64,000 nt of DNA from Topomyia yanbarensis. Lineage: Eukaryota > Arthropoda > Insecta > Diptera > Culicidae. The DNA lies in contig NC_080671.1 in assembly GCF_030247195.1 (NCBI RefSeq), forward strand, positions 101,729,845 to 101,793,844, written 5' to 3'. The notes under the pieces are model-generated. The model saw only the letters and a program-made list of their open reading frames with translations, did no database searches and had not been told where the DNA came from. The position numbers and the translations under genes were made by a program. Positions 1-12,061 of the stretch are shown here, in pieces (the first letter of the stretch is position 1; each line of letters starts with the position of its first letter).

Positions 1-1255
1 CCGGGGAAGAAAAGGAATGCTAGTGCGACAAACGTTGTTATGGAGAGCGTGTATGCTTCTGCATCTCCACGTTTGCCAAGGAAAATTTTTGTTAGTTGGA
101 TCGGGAAAGAGTTATACAAATCTGGATTCACCTTGATAAGTGAATCGATCTATATAACTCTCAGAAGTGTTATCGTGTGTTTATTGCTCTGGGCAGCCGG
201 CTGCCAAGAATTTATGATAGAACTATTATTTGTTTAATTAATTTGGAAATGTTCGGTCTGTTAAAAAGCAACTTAACATAAGCGACAAGCTGCAAATGCA
301 AGAAACAAAGAAGGGACTCCTGGTTTAGTCCACTTTCACGTCAATAATCTAACATAGCTTGTACAGCTATAGCATTTATACTCATGAAGAAATATGTTTA
401 CATGACAACCAATAATATTGTGCTTGTACTACTCCAAAGTATATGAGAGTACTCGATGGAATGTAAACGAATATTAACATTGATTGATTGTTTAATGGAC
501 CAAAATAATCCAATGAAAATGATAATAATAGGGCAGACCAAGGAGTGTTGAAACAATTTTTTGTTGTCATTAGATAAATCGATAAAAACTGTCATTCGAT
601 GATTGCTTATTTTTAAATTTCTTACTATTTATGTTTTATCAAATTACGCTAGATTAAATGGTACAAATCAATAACAAAGCATCAACATATTGATTTCTGT
701 AACAGTGTTCTCTTTGTTTCAACTCACCTCCTACCGAGGTAAGTTGAAACAGCAATCAATGTGTGTTGAGGCAAGTTACCAATTATTTCAAATATATTAT
801 CAAAACTTTTCCTAAAGCATCGAATGTTACAATTGTGTCATTTTTATACCTTCACACTAAGATAATTCCTTAACGTCGTTGGCATGTATTGGAAGATTTG
901 TGGGCACAATATAAACAAAACAAATGCATTATTGTTGAATCCCTAACTGTTTCAACTCTCCTCTGTTTTAAATCTCCTCGGTTTCCCCTACATTTGTTAT
1001 TCGTGCTGTTATAACTGCCGCAAATTGGTAACTGGTTTTCGATTCTTCTCGCGAATTGTAAATTCATAATCCTCATACATGATTAAACAGTCATCATTCC
1101 ACTCGGACAAGACTATGCGTATTCCCTACGCACACTAAATGCCCATCGTCCAGACAAACAAAGAAATTAGTTTGCTCAGTCCAAAGAAATGTCAGCTCAA
1201 TTGGCATCACCCGACGGATACGTGTTACAATGCACAGTGGTCCAGAATGCGAATT
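1..1255. other. AT-rich stretch without recognised gene
   Basis: No reading frame here resembles a protein family and no long inverted or tandem repeat is visible. A segment at about 150-240 resembles one at about 9300-9390: both contain a hexameric inverted pair around GGCAGC.GGCTGCC followed by AATTTATGATA. The short ORFs are the length expected by chance in A/T-rich DNA. Confidence 0.5.
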
Positions 1256-1289
1256 TAGCAGGAATTTTAACTTTTTGCTAAAATTTTTG

Positions 1290-2620
1290 TTTAAACAGTT
1301 GCTAGGGTATTAGAACAATTCTAGCGATATTTAAAATTGAACTTTTCAACAGTTCGCCCGGAATCGATTGAAGATAGCTAGAATAACAAACGTGTGTTCC
1401 CGTTTTGCCCCAACTCTTACCATATCTCAAGTGTGAAGTTAAATCTGACTGTGCTTCTCGCAAAGAGACCGAATGTGGCAGATGAAAAGTTAGTTCTTAT
1501 GTAGAAAAATCCGGAGAATCGATTGCAGATAATAATAATTACCGCTCGAAATGTTTGTATCCGTTTTACCCTTATTCTTCGCATAATACAAATGTAAAGA
1601 TATATCGCAATTAACATTTCAGAAAGAGACTGAAAGCGACAGATCAAAAAAAAATTGTGTGTTAAGTAGTCCAGGGAATCGATTGAAGACAGTAAGAATG
1701 ACCGGATAAAACATGTGTCCCCGTTTTACCCCAAATTCCTCCGATAACTCAAGTATGCAGTTAAACCTGGCTGTACTTCTCGAAAAGAGGCTGAATGCGG
1801 CTGATGAAAGGTAGTAATTCTTATGTACAAACGATTGAAGACAGTTTGAATGACCTCACGAAACGTGTATACCCGTTTTACCCCTATTCCTCCCATTACT
1901 CAAGTTTGTAGTTAAACCTGCTTCTCAGAAAAGGCTGAATGCAGCTGATACGTAGTAATTCTCATACAACAAATCTGGGGAATCGATCAAAGATAGTTAG
2001 AGTGATCGTGCGAAACGTTTGCCGTTTTACCCCAATGCTTTACATAATACAAGTGTGGAGCTATACCTTACTTACTCCAATTCTTCCTATAACTAAAGTG
2101 GAAAGCTAACCTGGCTGTGCTTCTACGAAAGAAGCAGAATGTGGCTGATAAAAAGCAGCAGTTCTCATGTAAAAAAATTCCGGGACTCAATCGAAGATAG
2201 TTAGAATGACCGCATAAACCGTGTACCGTTTTACCCCAATTGTTCACATAATGTATATGTGGATTTATACCTTACGCATCATTGAAAAATGCTGAAAGCG
2301 GCTCACCGAAGTAGTTTTTCTTATGCAAAACAGTTCAGAGAATCGATTAAACATACCTAAAATAACCGCCCGAAACGCGTTTACCCGTTTCACCCCATTT
2401 TTTCCCTTGTACAAGTGTGAAATTATAAATACGCCATATTTCAGCAAGAGGCAGTAAAAAGTAAGTTTTTATGTTAAATAGTCCAGGAAACAAATTGAAG
2501 GCAGCTAGAATGCCCGTACGAAACATGTGTACCCGTTTTACCCTAAGCCCCTCTCATAACTCAAGTGTGAAGTTAGGGCTGAATGCAGCTGACGAATCCC
2601 AAGTAACCATAAGCATTAAG
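1290..2620 (+). repeat. Degenerate tandem array, about 155-bp unit, eight copies
   Basis: The landmark CCCGTTTTACCCC recurs at about 1399, 1561, 1720, 1872, 2021, 2226, 2385 and 2531, so spacing is mostly 146-162 bp with one 205-bp gap. Each unit also carries a GGAATCGATTGAAGAYAG-like segment, a TCAAGTGTGAAGTTA-like segment and GGCTGAATGCRGCTGA. Units differ by many substitutions and small indels, so the array is old. The same unit occurs in reverse orientation at 5380-6520. There is no coding potential. Confidence 0.8.
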
Positions 2621-3400
2621 CCATTGCACTATATTTGCTATACATTTGCACTAATGTTGCATTGAAACTCCATTACAGCATTAACAACGCAATAAAGCTC
2701 TATATTAGCATCAATAATGCATAAATACACAGCCGACATATAGCATTATCGCTTGCTCTATATGCATTTATAAAGCTGATATAACGCGTACACTTCAAAG
2801 ATCTTTAAAGCATGTACGCTTTACAAATGAATTTAATGCCATTATAGAGCAAATAAAAAGCTGATATAATGCTATTGTAATGCTGTGGGTTTATTTGTTA
2901 TGCAACTCTTCTTGAAGATTATATTCGGCATATTTCATTTCAATCGAACATATGCAATATAGTCCAGGGAGCAAACGCAGCGCACTTACCGTGAAGGACG
3001 AGGCAAGGTACCGCAGTTCGTGACTTACTAAAGGTAATTTTCGTAAACATTCACATCATGTGAGAACGAAAACCCATTAACGATATTCATTACAATGCAT
3101 TAGAACAGAGTCAATTACGGTTTTAAACAGACCTTTATTTCAAAATGTTTCCTTTTTGCTCATCATACCGAAAGAAAACATAAGAAATGGTTTTAAAACC
3201 ATGGCGGAAAATGACAGCCAACTGAAGCTTTTTAATAGCAGTGCCAATATAAGGCTTTCAAATTTGACGTTTGTACGCTGGTGCTATATAACAGCATTAG
3301 TACTGCAGAAAAGAGCTGTCAATCTCTGCACAGTAATAGCACTATATTTCGCCTTTTCTGGTATAATACCAGCATTATATCAGTATTTAGGGCTTCACGG
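2620..3400 (+). repeat. Dispersed repeat, copy 1
   Basis: This stretch aligns by eye over several hundred bases with 43080-43720 in the same orientation. Shared landmarks are ATGCTGTGGGTTTAT, AAGGTAATTTTCGTAAA and GATGACAGCCAA-type words in the same order. Several imperfect GCATTA/TAATGC words give it short-range dyad character. A 98-codon ORF (3156-3452) lies inside but is not preserved in the other copy, so I treat it as chance. The class of element is not recognised; a non-autonomous DNA element is possible. Confidence 0.6.
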
Positions 3401-3435
3401 CAACATTTTCCACAATCAGAAAGATTATGTTGACT

Positions 3436-5285
3436 CAAGAGCAATTTTTTAAAAGGTCGTAAACATTCCTACGTGCATCAATTTCAATTTTTTTTGTTCG
3501 ATTTCTGTATTTTATACAGCAAAACTTTGTGAGGACGAGTTTGAGATAATGAATATCTATGTGAGAAAAAAAAATACACTGAAAAAAAATTGTGTCATTT
3601 TTCACAAAAACTAAAATTTGTGCTCAAAATTTAAATTGCAAAAAAACCCATTTTTTTCTATTTTTTCTATATTTTGTCAATAAAAACCTCAAGAGAAAAG
3701 AAACATTTTGAATGTAATTGTATGATGGAGAACTCACCAATAAAAAAGTTTTTCTAACAATAACTATATACATGTTTTTAAATTTCATGCTAATTTACAT
3801 ACAAAACTGTAATTTTATTACAGAATATAATTCTAACTCTCATTTAAAATCAAAATGTATTTAACAAAAATCTTCCAAAATGCGATAGTTTGCGGGATAT
3901 TTGGAATTTTGTTCTAACAAAAACAGTTAATTCGTGTGATTATGCTCTTTTCAAAAGTTCAACAACTTTTGACATATTTTTATAATTCTTACTATTTGAA
4001 GTCAAAAATACAATTTTCTTTTTAAATATAATTCTAAACGCTATTTTAAATCAAAATGCTAATAACAAAAAATTTCTGAAATGTAGTAGTTCTCGAGATA
4101 TTTCAAATTTTGTTCTAACAACATACTTCTATTGTTTTATTTATCTTTTATTTTCAGAAGTTTTATTTTCAGAAGTTATTTGCGGTTCTCTATCAACAAT
4201 AATAATTTTTTCAAAAGGCTCATAACATTTCCTGTAACTTTCTCTTTGACATCAAGGTGATAATGTAAACCATTTGAAAGCTATACGAAAATAATCAAAA
4301 TACTATTCAATCAAAGGGTCTTATGATTAAACTAAATAGTTTGATCATATTTTGGTTGTTTTCGTATAGCTTAAAGAGAAAGCTACAGGAAATGTTATGG
4401 GCCTTTTGAAAAACTTAGTATTGTTGATGGAGAAATGCGAATAACTTTTGAAAAGGTCGTAAGAAAACAAAAGAATTGTGTTGTTAAAACGAAATTTGAA
4501 ATATCTCGAGAACTACTACGTTTCAGAAAATTTTTGTTATTAGCATTTTGATTTAAAATAGCGTTTAAAATCATATTCAAAAAGAAAATTGTATTTTTTA
4601 CTACAAATAGTATGAATTATAAAAATTGTCTAAAGTTGTTGTTAGAAAAACTTTTTTATTGAATGCTTCTCCATGATCCAAATACACTGAAAAAGTTTAT
4701 TTTACGTCTTTAAAAAGATAAACATTAGATTTTTGACATTTCATGATGTGGTAACACGAATAACTTTTAAAAAGGGCATAATCACACGAATTAACTGTTT
4801 TTGTTGGAACAAAATTCCAAATATCTCGGAAACTATCGCATTTTGGAAGATTTTTGTTAAATACATTTTGATTTAAAATAAGACCAGAAATTATATTCTG
4901 TAACAAAATTACAGTTTTGTATGTCAATTAGTATAAAATTTAAAAACATGTATAAAGTTATTGTTAGAAAAACTTTTTTACCGATAAGTTCACCATCATA
5001 CAATTACATTCAAAATATTTCTTTTCTCTTTAGGTATTTGGTTCTAAAATATAAAAAATTAGAAAAAATGGGTTTTTTTGCAATTTAAATTTTTAACACA
5101 AATTTTTGTTTTTGTAAAAAATGACACAACATTTTTTTCAATGTATATTTTTTCGTACATAAATATTCATTCCTTGAAACTCGCTCTCAGAAAGTTTTGC
5201 TGTATAAAATACAGTAATCGAACAGAAAAAAATTTGCAATTAATGCACGTACAAATGTTTACGCCCTTTTGAAAAATTGCTCTTG
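3436..5285. mobile_element. Foldback element 1 (long imperfect palindrome)
   Basis: The left arm (about 3436-4300) is the reverse complement of the right arm (about 4345-5285), with the centre near 4320. Matching ends are CTCAAGAGCAATTTTT at the left and AAAAATTGCTCTTG at the right; matching internal landmarks are GCTGTATAAAATACAG-type, CATCATACAATTACATTC-type and AAATATCTCGAGAACTA-type words. The arms are about 0.9 kb each and extremely A/T-rich. Similarity to the second copy at 14.56-20.74 kb suggests true ends some 60-100 bp further out. No transposase frame is present, so it would be non-autonomous. A foldback or large MITE fits. Confidence 0.8.
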
Positions 5286-5379
5286 TTTAAAAATATTGCA
5301 ACTGTCCGAGAAAATTATGGAGATTCATAAACCGAAGACAACTTCAAAGTTTCGTTCGAAACGACGATGGTCATATTTT

Positions 5380-5809
5380 GTGGTTTCTCATGGAATCCCT
5401 CAGCTGATGAAAAGCAATAATTCTCATGTACAAAAAATTCGCGTTCAACCTTTTTCTTAAATGTAGTTAGGTTTAACTGAAAACACAAGTTATGAAGTGG
5501 GGTAAAACGGGTCTATCTGTAATCGATTTCTCGTATTTTCATAAACAAGAAACATTACTTTTGATATCCCACACTCAGCCTTTTTCGTGAATGTGGAGTA
5601 AGGATGAACTTCAAACTTGAGCTCTGGGAACTGGGGTAAAACGTGTACATATGTTCCGTGCGGTCGTTTTAGTTATCTTCACTCGATTCCTTGGGCTTTT
5701 TTGCATAAGAACCACTACCCTTGATCAGCGGCATTAGAGGCCTGCTTCATAAATGTTGAGTAAAGTTAAATTAAAACTCGACATTTGGGGAGAATTGGGG
5801 AAAAACGTA
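5380..5809 (-). repeat. Inverted portion of the ~155-bp tandem array
   Basis: The reverse complement of the 1290-2620 landmark (GGGGTAAAACGGGT-type) occurs at about 5501, 5635 and 5794, with the companion AATCGATT-type and CAGCCTTTTTCG-type words in mirrored order. Spacing is again roughly 135-160 bp. A further unit resumes at about 6422-6520, after the TTAA-flanked MITE, so the MITE inserted inside this array. Together with the + array on the other side of foldback element 1 these units form inverted arms of a larger structure. Confidence 0.7.
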
Positions 5810-5813
5810 TTAA

Positions 5814-6417
5814 CCCATTATTGCCCAACCTACTATATATAGTAGGTGCTAAGAATAACTCCTATTACTCAATCAATAACGCAGAACAGGCAATATCAAT
5901 GAGTAAATATTGTTCATATACTCTTGCAGAATATGTTTAAAGAAGTTAGAGTGGTTAAACCGGTGTTTATGTTTTGTTTTATTAAATTTTCCCTTAAGGG
6001 GTTACACATTTTTGTCAGGATTAAAAAAATCGAATTTTTGAAAATTAGATATTCTGATATTCTCAAAATTTCATGAAGATCGGAATACTACAACTTGAGT
6101 TACATCTATTCATAGACCGCTATCCATTGACCACTTGTAGGCGGTGCGTAGTGTTTGATACGCTAGACTGTTGACTCGCTGCACCGACAGTAAAACCCGA
6201 TTATCTCGGAGTTGTATTTTATTGAAAAGTTCATTCGCGGCGATCACGATATCTCAGAAACCAATTAATAGATCAATCTGAAATTTTCACTGGTTGTCCC
6301 GTATTATATCAGCTACTTTGAGTACAAAAATCATTTCACTGGAATAACCACATTATTTTTTCCGATCGGAAAACACAATTTGTGATGCGCGTGAAAAATA
6401 AGTTGGGCAATAATGGG
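5814..6417. mobile_element. piggyBac-like MITE flanked by TTAA
   Basis: The element begins CCCATTATTGCCCAAC at 5814 and ends with the exact reverse complement, GTTGGGCAATAATGGG, at 6402-6417. It is flanked on both sides by TTAA (5810-5813 and 6418-6421). A TTAA target duplication with ends starting CCC and finishing GGG is the signature of the piggyBac superfamily. At 604 bp with no transposase frame it must be non-autonomous. Removing it and one TTAA rejoins the surrounding inverted tandem-array unit, which supports the boundaries. Confidence 0.85.
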
Positions 6418-6421
6418 TTAA

Positions 6422-6520
6422 AACGTTTTACGCAGACAATCCTACTATCTTCTATAGAATCATTGGACTTTTTTGTGTAAGAAACACTAACTATGGTAGT
6501 CTGTATTCCGTTTTCTTCCA
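6422..6520 (-). repeat. Outer remnant of the inverted ~155-bp array
   Basis: After the right TTAA of the MITE the sequence resumes with AAAACGTTTTACGC, a CTATCTTC word and GAATC..TTGGACTTTTTTG, matching in mirrored order the unit seen at 1290-2620. It marks the outer limit of the inverted array before unrelated sequence begins. Confidence 0.5.
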
Positions 6521-7066
6521 AGTTATATCGCCAGTAATAAAAAAAAATGTGGTCATTTTAAATACCTGCAATTTTTACATAAGGAGTGTACATTCTCGAT
6601 AACCGCACTTTGCGATCTATCACGCTATTGACTAATATCGCGTTTTTGAAACTCTTCTCCCCACTGTGCAGTTTCCAAAGCAAATAAGTCACTTAAATCG
6701 TTCCGGTATGAGGGTATCTCAGTTTTTACTGAGTTATGGAAGGTGAATACAATTCGTTGTATGTATAAGAAACATGCAATCTGACTATAATAATTCGAAC
6801 GGGCGGGTTCGCTCCCGTCATACCTCTGTTCACTGGGCAAGGGACCAGAAATCGACAGTCTTCATTAGCTCTGTCACCCACCGAAGTACGATGGGTAATG
6901 AACTAAAAATTAGACATCACACGATAATAAAAACCCGGGCCTTGGTATCTAGCGGGGAAATTAAATAGATCAAATGTGTTGTGGTGATCAGCTGCCGTTG
7001 TGTGTGATTCTCGCTTTGCAGGCAGGGTACGATCACTGTCGCCAGTGGGATAACCATATGTTATTT
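6520..7066. other. Unassigned intergenic stretch
   Basis: No gene, tandem repeat or long inverted repeat seen. Two short overlapping ORFs around 6625-6968 on opposite strands have no recognisable motifs. A short imperfect hairpin lies near CGGGCGGGTTCGCTCCCG at about 6802. Confidence 0.4.
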
Positions 7067-7272
7067 CTGGGACGTCACCATACCCAGAGATAGCATAAGG
7101 GTTAGTGCATTGGGCCGGAGTCTCAAAGGTTGCGAGTTCGAGTCTCGCCTCTGGGGGGAATTTTTTTCACATGATTGCTTAGCTTCACTCACCATTTCCG
7201 ATCGTTTTTCCCCGTTGGATACCACCAGTCCTAAATAAGGTATTGGCACTTAAGTCAAAAGACCAAAAAAAA
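7067..7272 (+). mobile_element. tRNA-derived SINE, family 1, copy A
   Basis: A box-A-like word TAGCATAAGGG (about 7091) and a box-B-like word GAGTTCGAGTCTC (about 7134) have RNA polymerase III promoter spacing for a tRNA-like head. They are followed by GGGGGGAATTTTTTTCAC and a tail ending GGTATTGGCACTTA and an A-rich run. The same head, middle and tail occur at 36925-37155. The cloverleaf is not closed properly and a ~110-bp tail follows, so it is a SINE rather than a functional tRNA gene. Confidence 0.7.
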
Positions 7273-8440
7273 TTGAATTATTAGATTAAATTAAATGTCG
7301 AAATTATTTACTAGATATCAACTTCCAAATGCTGCAGAACTTCTCTTGAATATTCCTGACCAACAAACAATTTCAACATCAACAGCAGCTCCAGATGAAG
7401 AAAAAATCCTTCCCACGAGGGCTCGTTTAAGATGAATCATACAATCCTTCACCGGCCCCGCCCCTCTGTTTACACCTATTCGGCTCTACCGGCAGCAACA
7501 ATAATATTGCCGAAATTCGTCGCACAACGTAATGGAAGTGTACAACTATGATTCAACCATCCTCACCTATGCTCCGGTCGATCCCCCCCGAAACTGTTTC
7601 ATCACCATTAGACGGCACACCGGCACCAGCAGCAGCAGCACCGCACCACCGTAGCAAAACAACCGAAAAGAAACGCGTCGATTTAAAGAGCCGCCCAGAT
7701 CACAACAACCAGGCGCATACGCACTGACTACTACTCGCCGAGAGGAGGTGTACCAAGGAAAGCTCCAAATCTCACACGCGTCTAACTCAAAAGAAACGTG
7801 CGTAAATACCTTGAATAACTCTCCGTCACTGTTGCTTTCATTCCGGGGTTGTTTTGCTTTCATTTCGACGAAAAAATGAAGCACGATTGGATTTACTGTC
7901 ACCGAACGAGCTGATAAACTACCTTCATGCCTATTTTGCTTTAATCCCAGGAGATGAATGATGACAAATAGCGTTCTGAATTAAAATGTGTGTAGAAAGT
8001 AGAAGCTTGACGATTAGGGTGGGGGCTTACATTTCAGTGAACCCCAAATGTCACACCAACGAAAACGAATGCATCAATGGGTTTTGTGGGCTTCGTTACT
8101 CGTAGTAAAAGTTGTGTATCGAAAAATGTTTGTCTGTGTTTTGAAGGCAAAGAACTCCTAGGGGTTTCTCAGAGCGAGATCAAGATTTTGTACTAAGGTA
8201 ACATACGAAACATGGAGTTCTCATAGAAAAAAAATTGCCATGCTCGGCGAGGTAGAAAAAACACAAAATTTTAATTATTGCAACATATAATTAATTCAAA
8301 TGCAAGTAATGGGTAGTATATTTTTTCCAACGAACAGAAGCTTTTGAGATTAGTTAAGAACCAAATTATCAATGCATCTATCATTGTTTAATGAGCTCAA
8401 GGTTAAGTTTGATGTTGTTAACGCTAGACAGCTTGAACTG
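7273..8440. other. Mixed-composition stretch with a GC-richer island
   Basis: About 7400-7930 is clearly more G/C-rich than its surroundings and free of visible repeats; it contains short CAG-type runs (about 7626-7642). The longest frame (111 codons on the minus strand, 7567-7902) shows no family motif. The remainder is A/T-rich and unrecognised. Confidence 0.4.
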
Positions 8441-9070
8441 CCCCCTTATGATTTAGCCAACCATCCCACCGACGCACCGATAGCTTAGAGGAAGAATCTT
8501 AACTAGTACGTGTAGGTATACCAACAGGGGCAGCCACGCCGATCGAAATGCACTCATGGAAGGGTGCTTGTACCTACTTGTGCCTGTGCGCACACACACA
8601 TAATATGTAACGATCATCTTACAGTGGCAGTAACAACGTGCTGTGCAACGGCCGGTGATCAACAAAGTTTCTAGAGCGTAACGTCTGGAAAAGTTTTTTT
8701 TTCCTCCAATGTTTCTTTTAACATGCAGGTTCTCGACGTCGTCGTGCGAAGGAGGAGTTGGTATCTACTGTGTGTATACATATGCGTGTAGATAAAAAAA
8801 ATATGCTGAGGGACCTCGCGCATCGGCGCTTCATAATTTTGTTTTACATGATGGATATGCCCCGAAGGTCTCGGCACGACTTAATTATGCACTTTTTTCG
8901 CAAAGGGCTCTTGTGATGTGTCTGTGTGTATGTGTGTGTGTGTGTGTGTAGATGTAGACGCTCATTAAATGGAGAAGGGTAATTACTTCCTGCCCGCCCG
9001 CCGACTAGTGAAAGTAATTCTGAGTGAACATGCTGCGTGTGTGTCGAGTACCGAGCTCTAGGGAGGCATT
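8440..9070. other. GC-richer island with a TG microsatellite
   Basis: This stretch is less A/T-rich than the surrounding DNA and shows no similarity to the repeats elsewhere in the window. A (TG)n-type microsatellite, interrupted by CTG and TATG, occupies about 8911-8950. No convincing coding frame is seen. It may be unique regulatory or intergenic DNA. Confidence 0.4.
8911..8950. repeat. TG-rich microsatellite
   Basis: Imperfect (TG)n with single substitutions at its left end and about ten uninterrupted TG units at its right end, followed by AGATG. Confidence 0.85.
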
Positions 9071-9599
9071 CTGCGTTGCATAAGCAGTGGGATCAGTATC
9101 ATTTCAATTGGAACTAAAAAAACCTAAAACAAGCTTCGTTTAGCGTGATCGAAATGTTCGCACCATAAAACTACAAAATTATTTATCTTTAATATTGAAG
9201 CTTTTATAAAAGTAATATCAATCACAAAATACATATTATCATTAAACTATTTCGTTTTGGAAAAGGATTGCTCCCATCACCCAGAATAGTGATGTGATAT
9301 TTGTGCATCTTAGAACTGCTATTGTATGTGTTTTGCTCTAGGCAGCTGGCTGCCTATAATTTATGATACATTTATCGCCTAAATTATGATTTATACTCAA
9401 AATTCCTTTTGCGTGAATTCAAAATTTGTTGGTTAAAGTATATATAATTTGTAAGCTATCTAAATCTGAATATTTTATGGAAGGGTTTGAAGAAAAAAGT
9501 TACAAGAGATTTACGAAATTAAGACGCGTCAAATCGTTGTAACGTCACGAGAATGTACCCCGATATCAGGGAAATACCGTCAACGAAAAACAAGTAGCT

Positions 9600-10350
9600 A
9601 TCCTTCTGGCACCGCCGGAAGCATCCATATGCCAGTATGTGCTCAACAATTGTTGTGTAGATCCACTGAATGAATTTGGGTTTGAGTCCCAAAAATTTAA
9701 CGAAAGCAGCTGACTAAGGTCTCTTGATTCTGAAATCAATGTGACCTGATAAATTTAGTTTTGAGTCAAGATTTACCCCAACGTACTTAACTTGATCTGC
9801 GACAATCATTTCAGAGTCAAAGAACTGCAACGGAGCTCGCTCCGGTTGTAATCCTTCGTTGCCTGAAAAGCATCATTGATGTTTGTTTTGGATTAACTGA
9901 TAGTCCGACTTGAAGACACCATTGCTCAAGAACACATAATGTTTGCTGTATCAATTAAAAAAGTGTATTGACGCAAATACCGGTAATCATTGTCTGAAAA
10001 TCATAGGCGAAACAATATGTTGGAAACCCCAGACCATTAAGTTTCCTCAACAAACCATCGGCGACAAGATTGCATAGAAGTGGTGACAACACACCACCTT
10101 AAAGACATCCGCAGACAGTCAGTTTTCTTATATCTACTTGTCTTAACGACGAGCATAGATGTCGGTTGCTAAGCATCGCGTGTATCCAGTTCATGATATA
10201 TGAAGGTACTCATCTATAACCTCGTGCTACTTCTAAAATGGATTCGAAAGACACGTTGTCAAAGACACTTTCAATATCGAGAAACACTCCTAAGCTTTTT
10301 CGAAAAAGCTTTTTCAATATTGTAGACAACATTAGTTTCAACATTTTTGT
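9600..10350 (-). pseudogene. LOA-clade retrotransposon fragment (reverse transcriptase)
   Basis: On the minus strand the fragment reads, through several stops and frameshifts, as the middle of a LOA-type reverse transcriptase. Recognisable pieces are NVVYNIEKAFS, FLDIESVFDN (catalytic palm aspartate), NWIHAMLSNRHLCSSLRQV, GGVLSPLL, then FAYDFQTMITG where the usual ADD box should be, and APLQFFDSEMIVADQVKYVG. The same order occurs on the plus strand at 25270-26000, so the two are decayed members of one family. The first aspartate of the ADD box is tyrosine (minus-strand codons near 9998-10016), and stops interrupt the frame, so it is not functional. Neither end shows an obvious target-site duplication. 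Confidence 0.8.
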
Positions 10351-11734
10351 TTACTTCCACTTGAAATTTTAATCCCCAAATAACATTTTTTTATTTCCTT
10401 GCAATTTCTGCCAAGAAACTTTTTGAATGTCATGTAAGAAGATTTTTTATATTGAATTACAGGAGTGCTTGTAGTTTTTGCAAGGAATCCACGTATTATT
10501 GTAAGTGATTCTTACAGGGCTGGTTTTAGGTGCATCACTGAAATAGTACACTTTTGATCCACACAATTCGTACAAAATCTGGTGCGATGAATAGCTTTTA
10601 ATAAACTGGACATAATTTTTATCAAGCTCGAAGAACATCGGGCTCGTAATTAATTTTTTTCGAATATCAGGAAAATCCTAGAAGCTTCTGGGAAACTGTC
10701 CAATGACTTTAAAGTGATTCATACTTGCTTTATTTAAAAAATATATATCTATTTTCATATAGCAATATATCATAAGCGCACATAGCCTACCAAGAGTAGC
10801 GGTGCCTTGAAACTTAATTTTATCGAAATGTTTTTTTTTTTCCAAGAATGACTTTTCCCTGATCACGATTAAAGTTTTTCGACAACCGATTCACCGATCT
10901 TCTTCATTTTTCTCAATTGTTCGTAATTAATTTTTATGATACCTTAACGATATTTTTATGCAAAAATTTTCGCGAATAAATATTTTTTAAATATTTAATT
11001 TTTAAAGCTCAAAACTTCGACTTTTTTGGGATTTTATTTTTGATTTTAGTTGATGTATTGGATGTTCATTGTGATCACCGGAAACCTGTTCTGTCAAAAA
11101 ACCATAACTTTGATGTAATAAAATCATTGCTGCAAACCTTTAAGAAAATTTAAACTTTCTTAAATTTTTTCTCGCAAAAATGTATGTACCGCTCAAGGCA
11201 AGTCTTCAAAGAGATTTTAAATTCCAGTGAGATCCTAACTTCAGAAAATCTACGAAATTTGGAACACTCCTAGAATTTTGAAGGTTTTTCAGCAAATTTC
11301 AAGGGACTTCCCACGAACTCAAAAAAGTTGAAAGAGAGGCAGGAGGATCTTTCTCAACTCTTATACAACTTTTATTGTATTTTTATGGTACATAATTGGT
11401 ACTGTTATAGTGTTTTTAGGACATTGTTACGGAACTTTTAGAACAATTCCATAACATTTTCGTAGCATTTTAAAAAAAGTTTAATTGTCCGGCTACGCAG
11501 TGAAATCAGAAAACTACAGAAATGAAATATACCTCTACTGCGAGAATTACCATGGCGACTGACCAAATTAGACCAAATGTGCGATGGGGGTAACAGTTCC
11601 AAAAGGTAAAAAGGGCGTCAGAAGTTTAGCCGAAGTGGGAAGCATCGTTGTAAAGATGAATCCTGAGTATATGGATGATGACGAAGTCGAGGTACATCGA
11701 TTTGCACCGCACACTAACTTGTAGTACTTACATT
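10351..11734. other. A/T-rich unassigned stretch
   Basis: Low-complexity A/T-rich sequence with short homopolymers. No protein family, long inverted repeat or tandem array recognised. The minus-strand frames at 10447-10866 look like chance ORFs. Confidence 0.4.
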
Positions 11735-11815
11735 TATTCAGTACCGATCTTTCGATACCAGCAATGGGTCGGTATTGCAGGGATTTTCGGTACCGACATA
11801 ACCAGCATCCGCACC
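11735..11815. repeat. Short GGTACCGA-rich segment
   Basis: TACCGATCTTTCGATACC, GGGTCGGTATTG and TCGGTACCGAC occur within 80 bp. The pattern resembles the ACCGGTA-rich ends of the element at 51605-52575 and may be a relic of the same family. Confidence 0.35.
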
Positions 11816-12061
11816 CTAGCACTAACACAAAAATTGAACGGGTTGAAACTGAATTTAAAAAATCCGATTTTCTTCTTTTTCATAAATAAATCCAAAATTC
11901 ATCAATCCTTTTTGAAAATAGGTTTTTATTCCACTGGGTTCAAGTGGTGATAATGTCAAAAATATTTTTTTTTCTAGGATTCACCGCGGGAAAATGCAGA
12001 ATAAAGCTACGGTAATGGACTGAAACTAAATAAGTTTTGAGTAAAAATGAACTATTGAAAT

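Noticed and set aside
3156..3452. 98-codon plus-strand ORF
   Set aside because: Lies in a dispersed repeat and is not kept open in the copy at 43 kb.
7067..7272. Functional tRNA gene
   Set aside because: The tRNA-like head has no clean acceptor stem, is followed by a long tail and recurs at 36.9 kb: a SINE.
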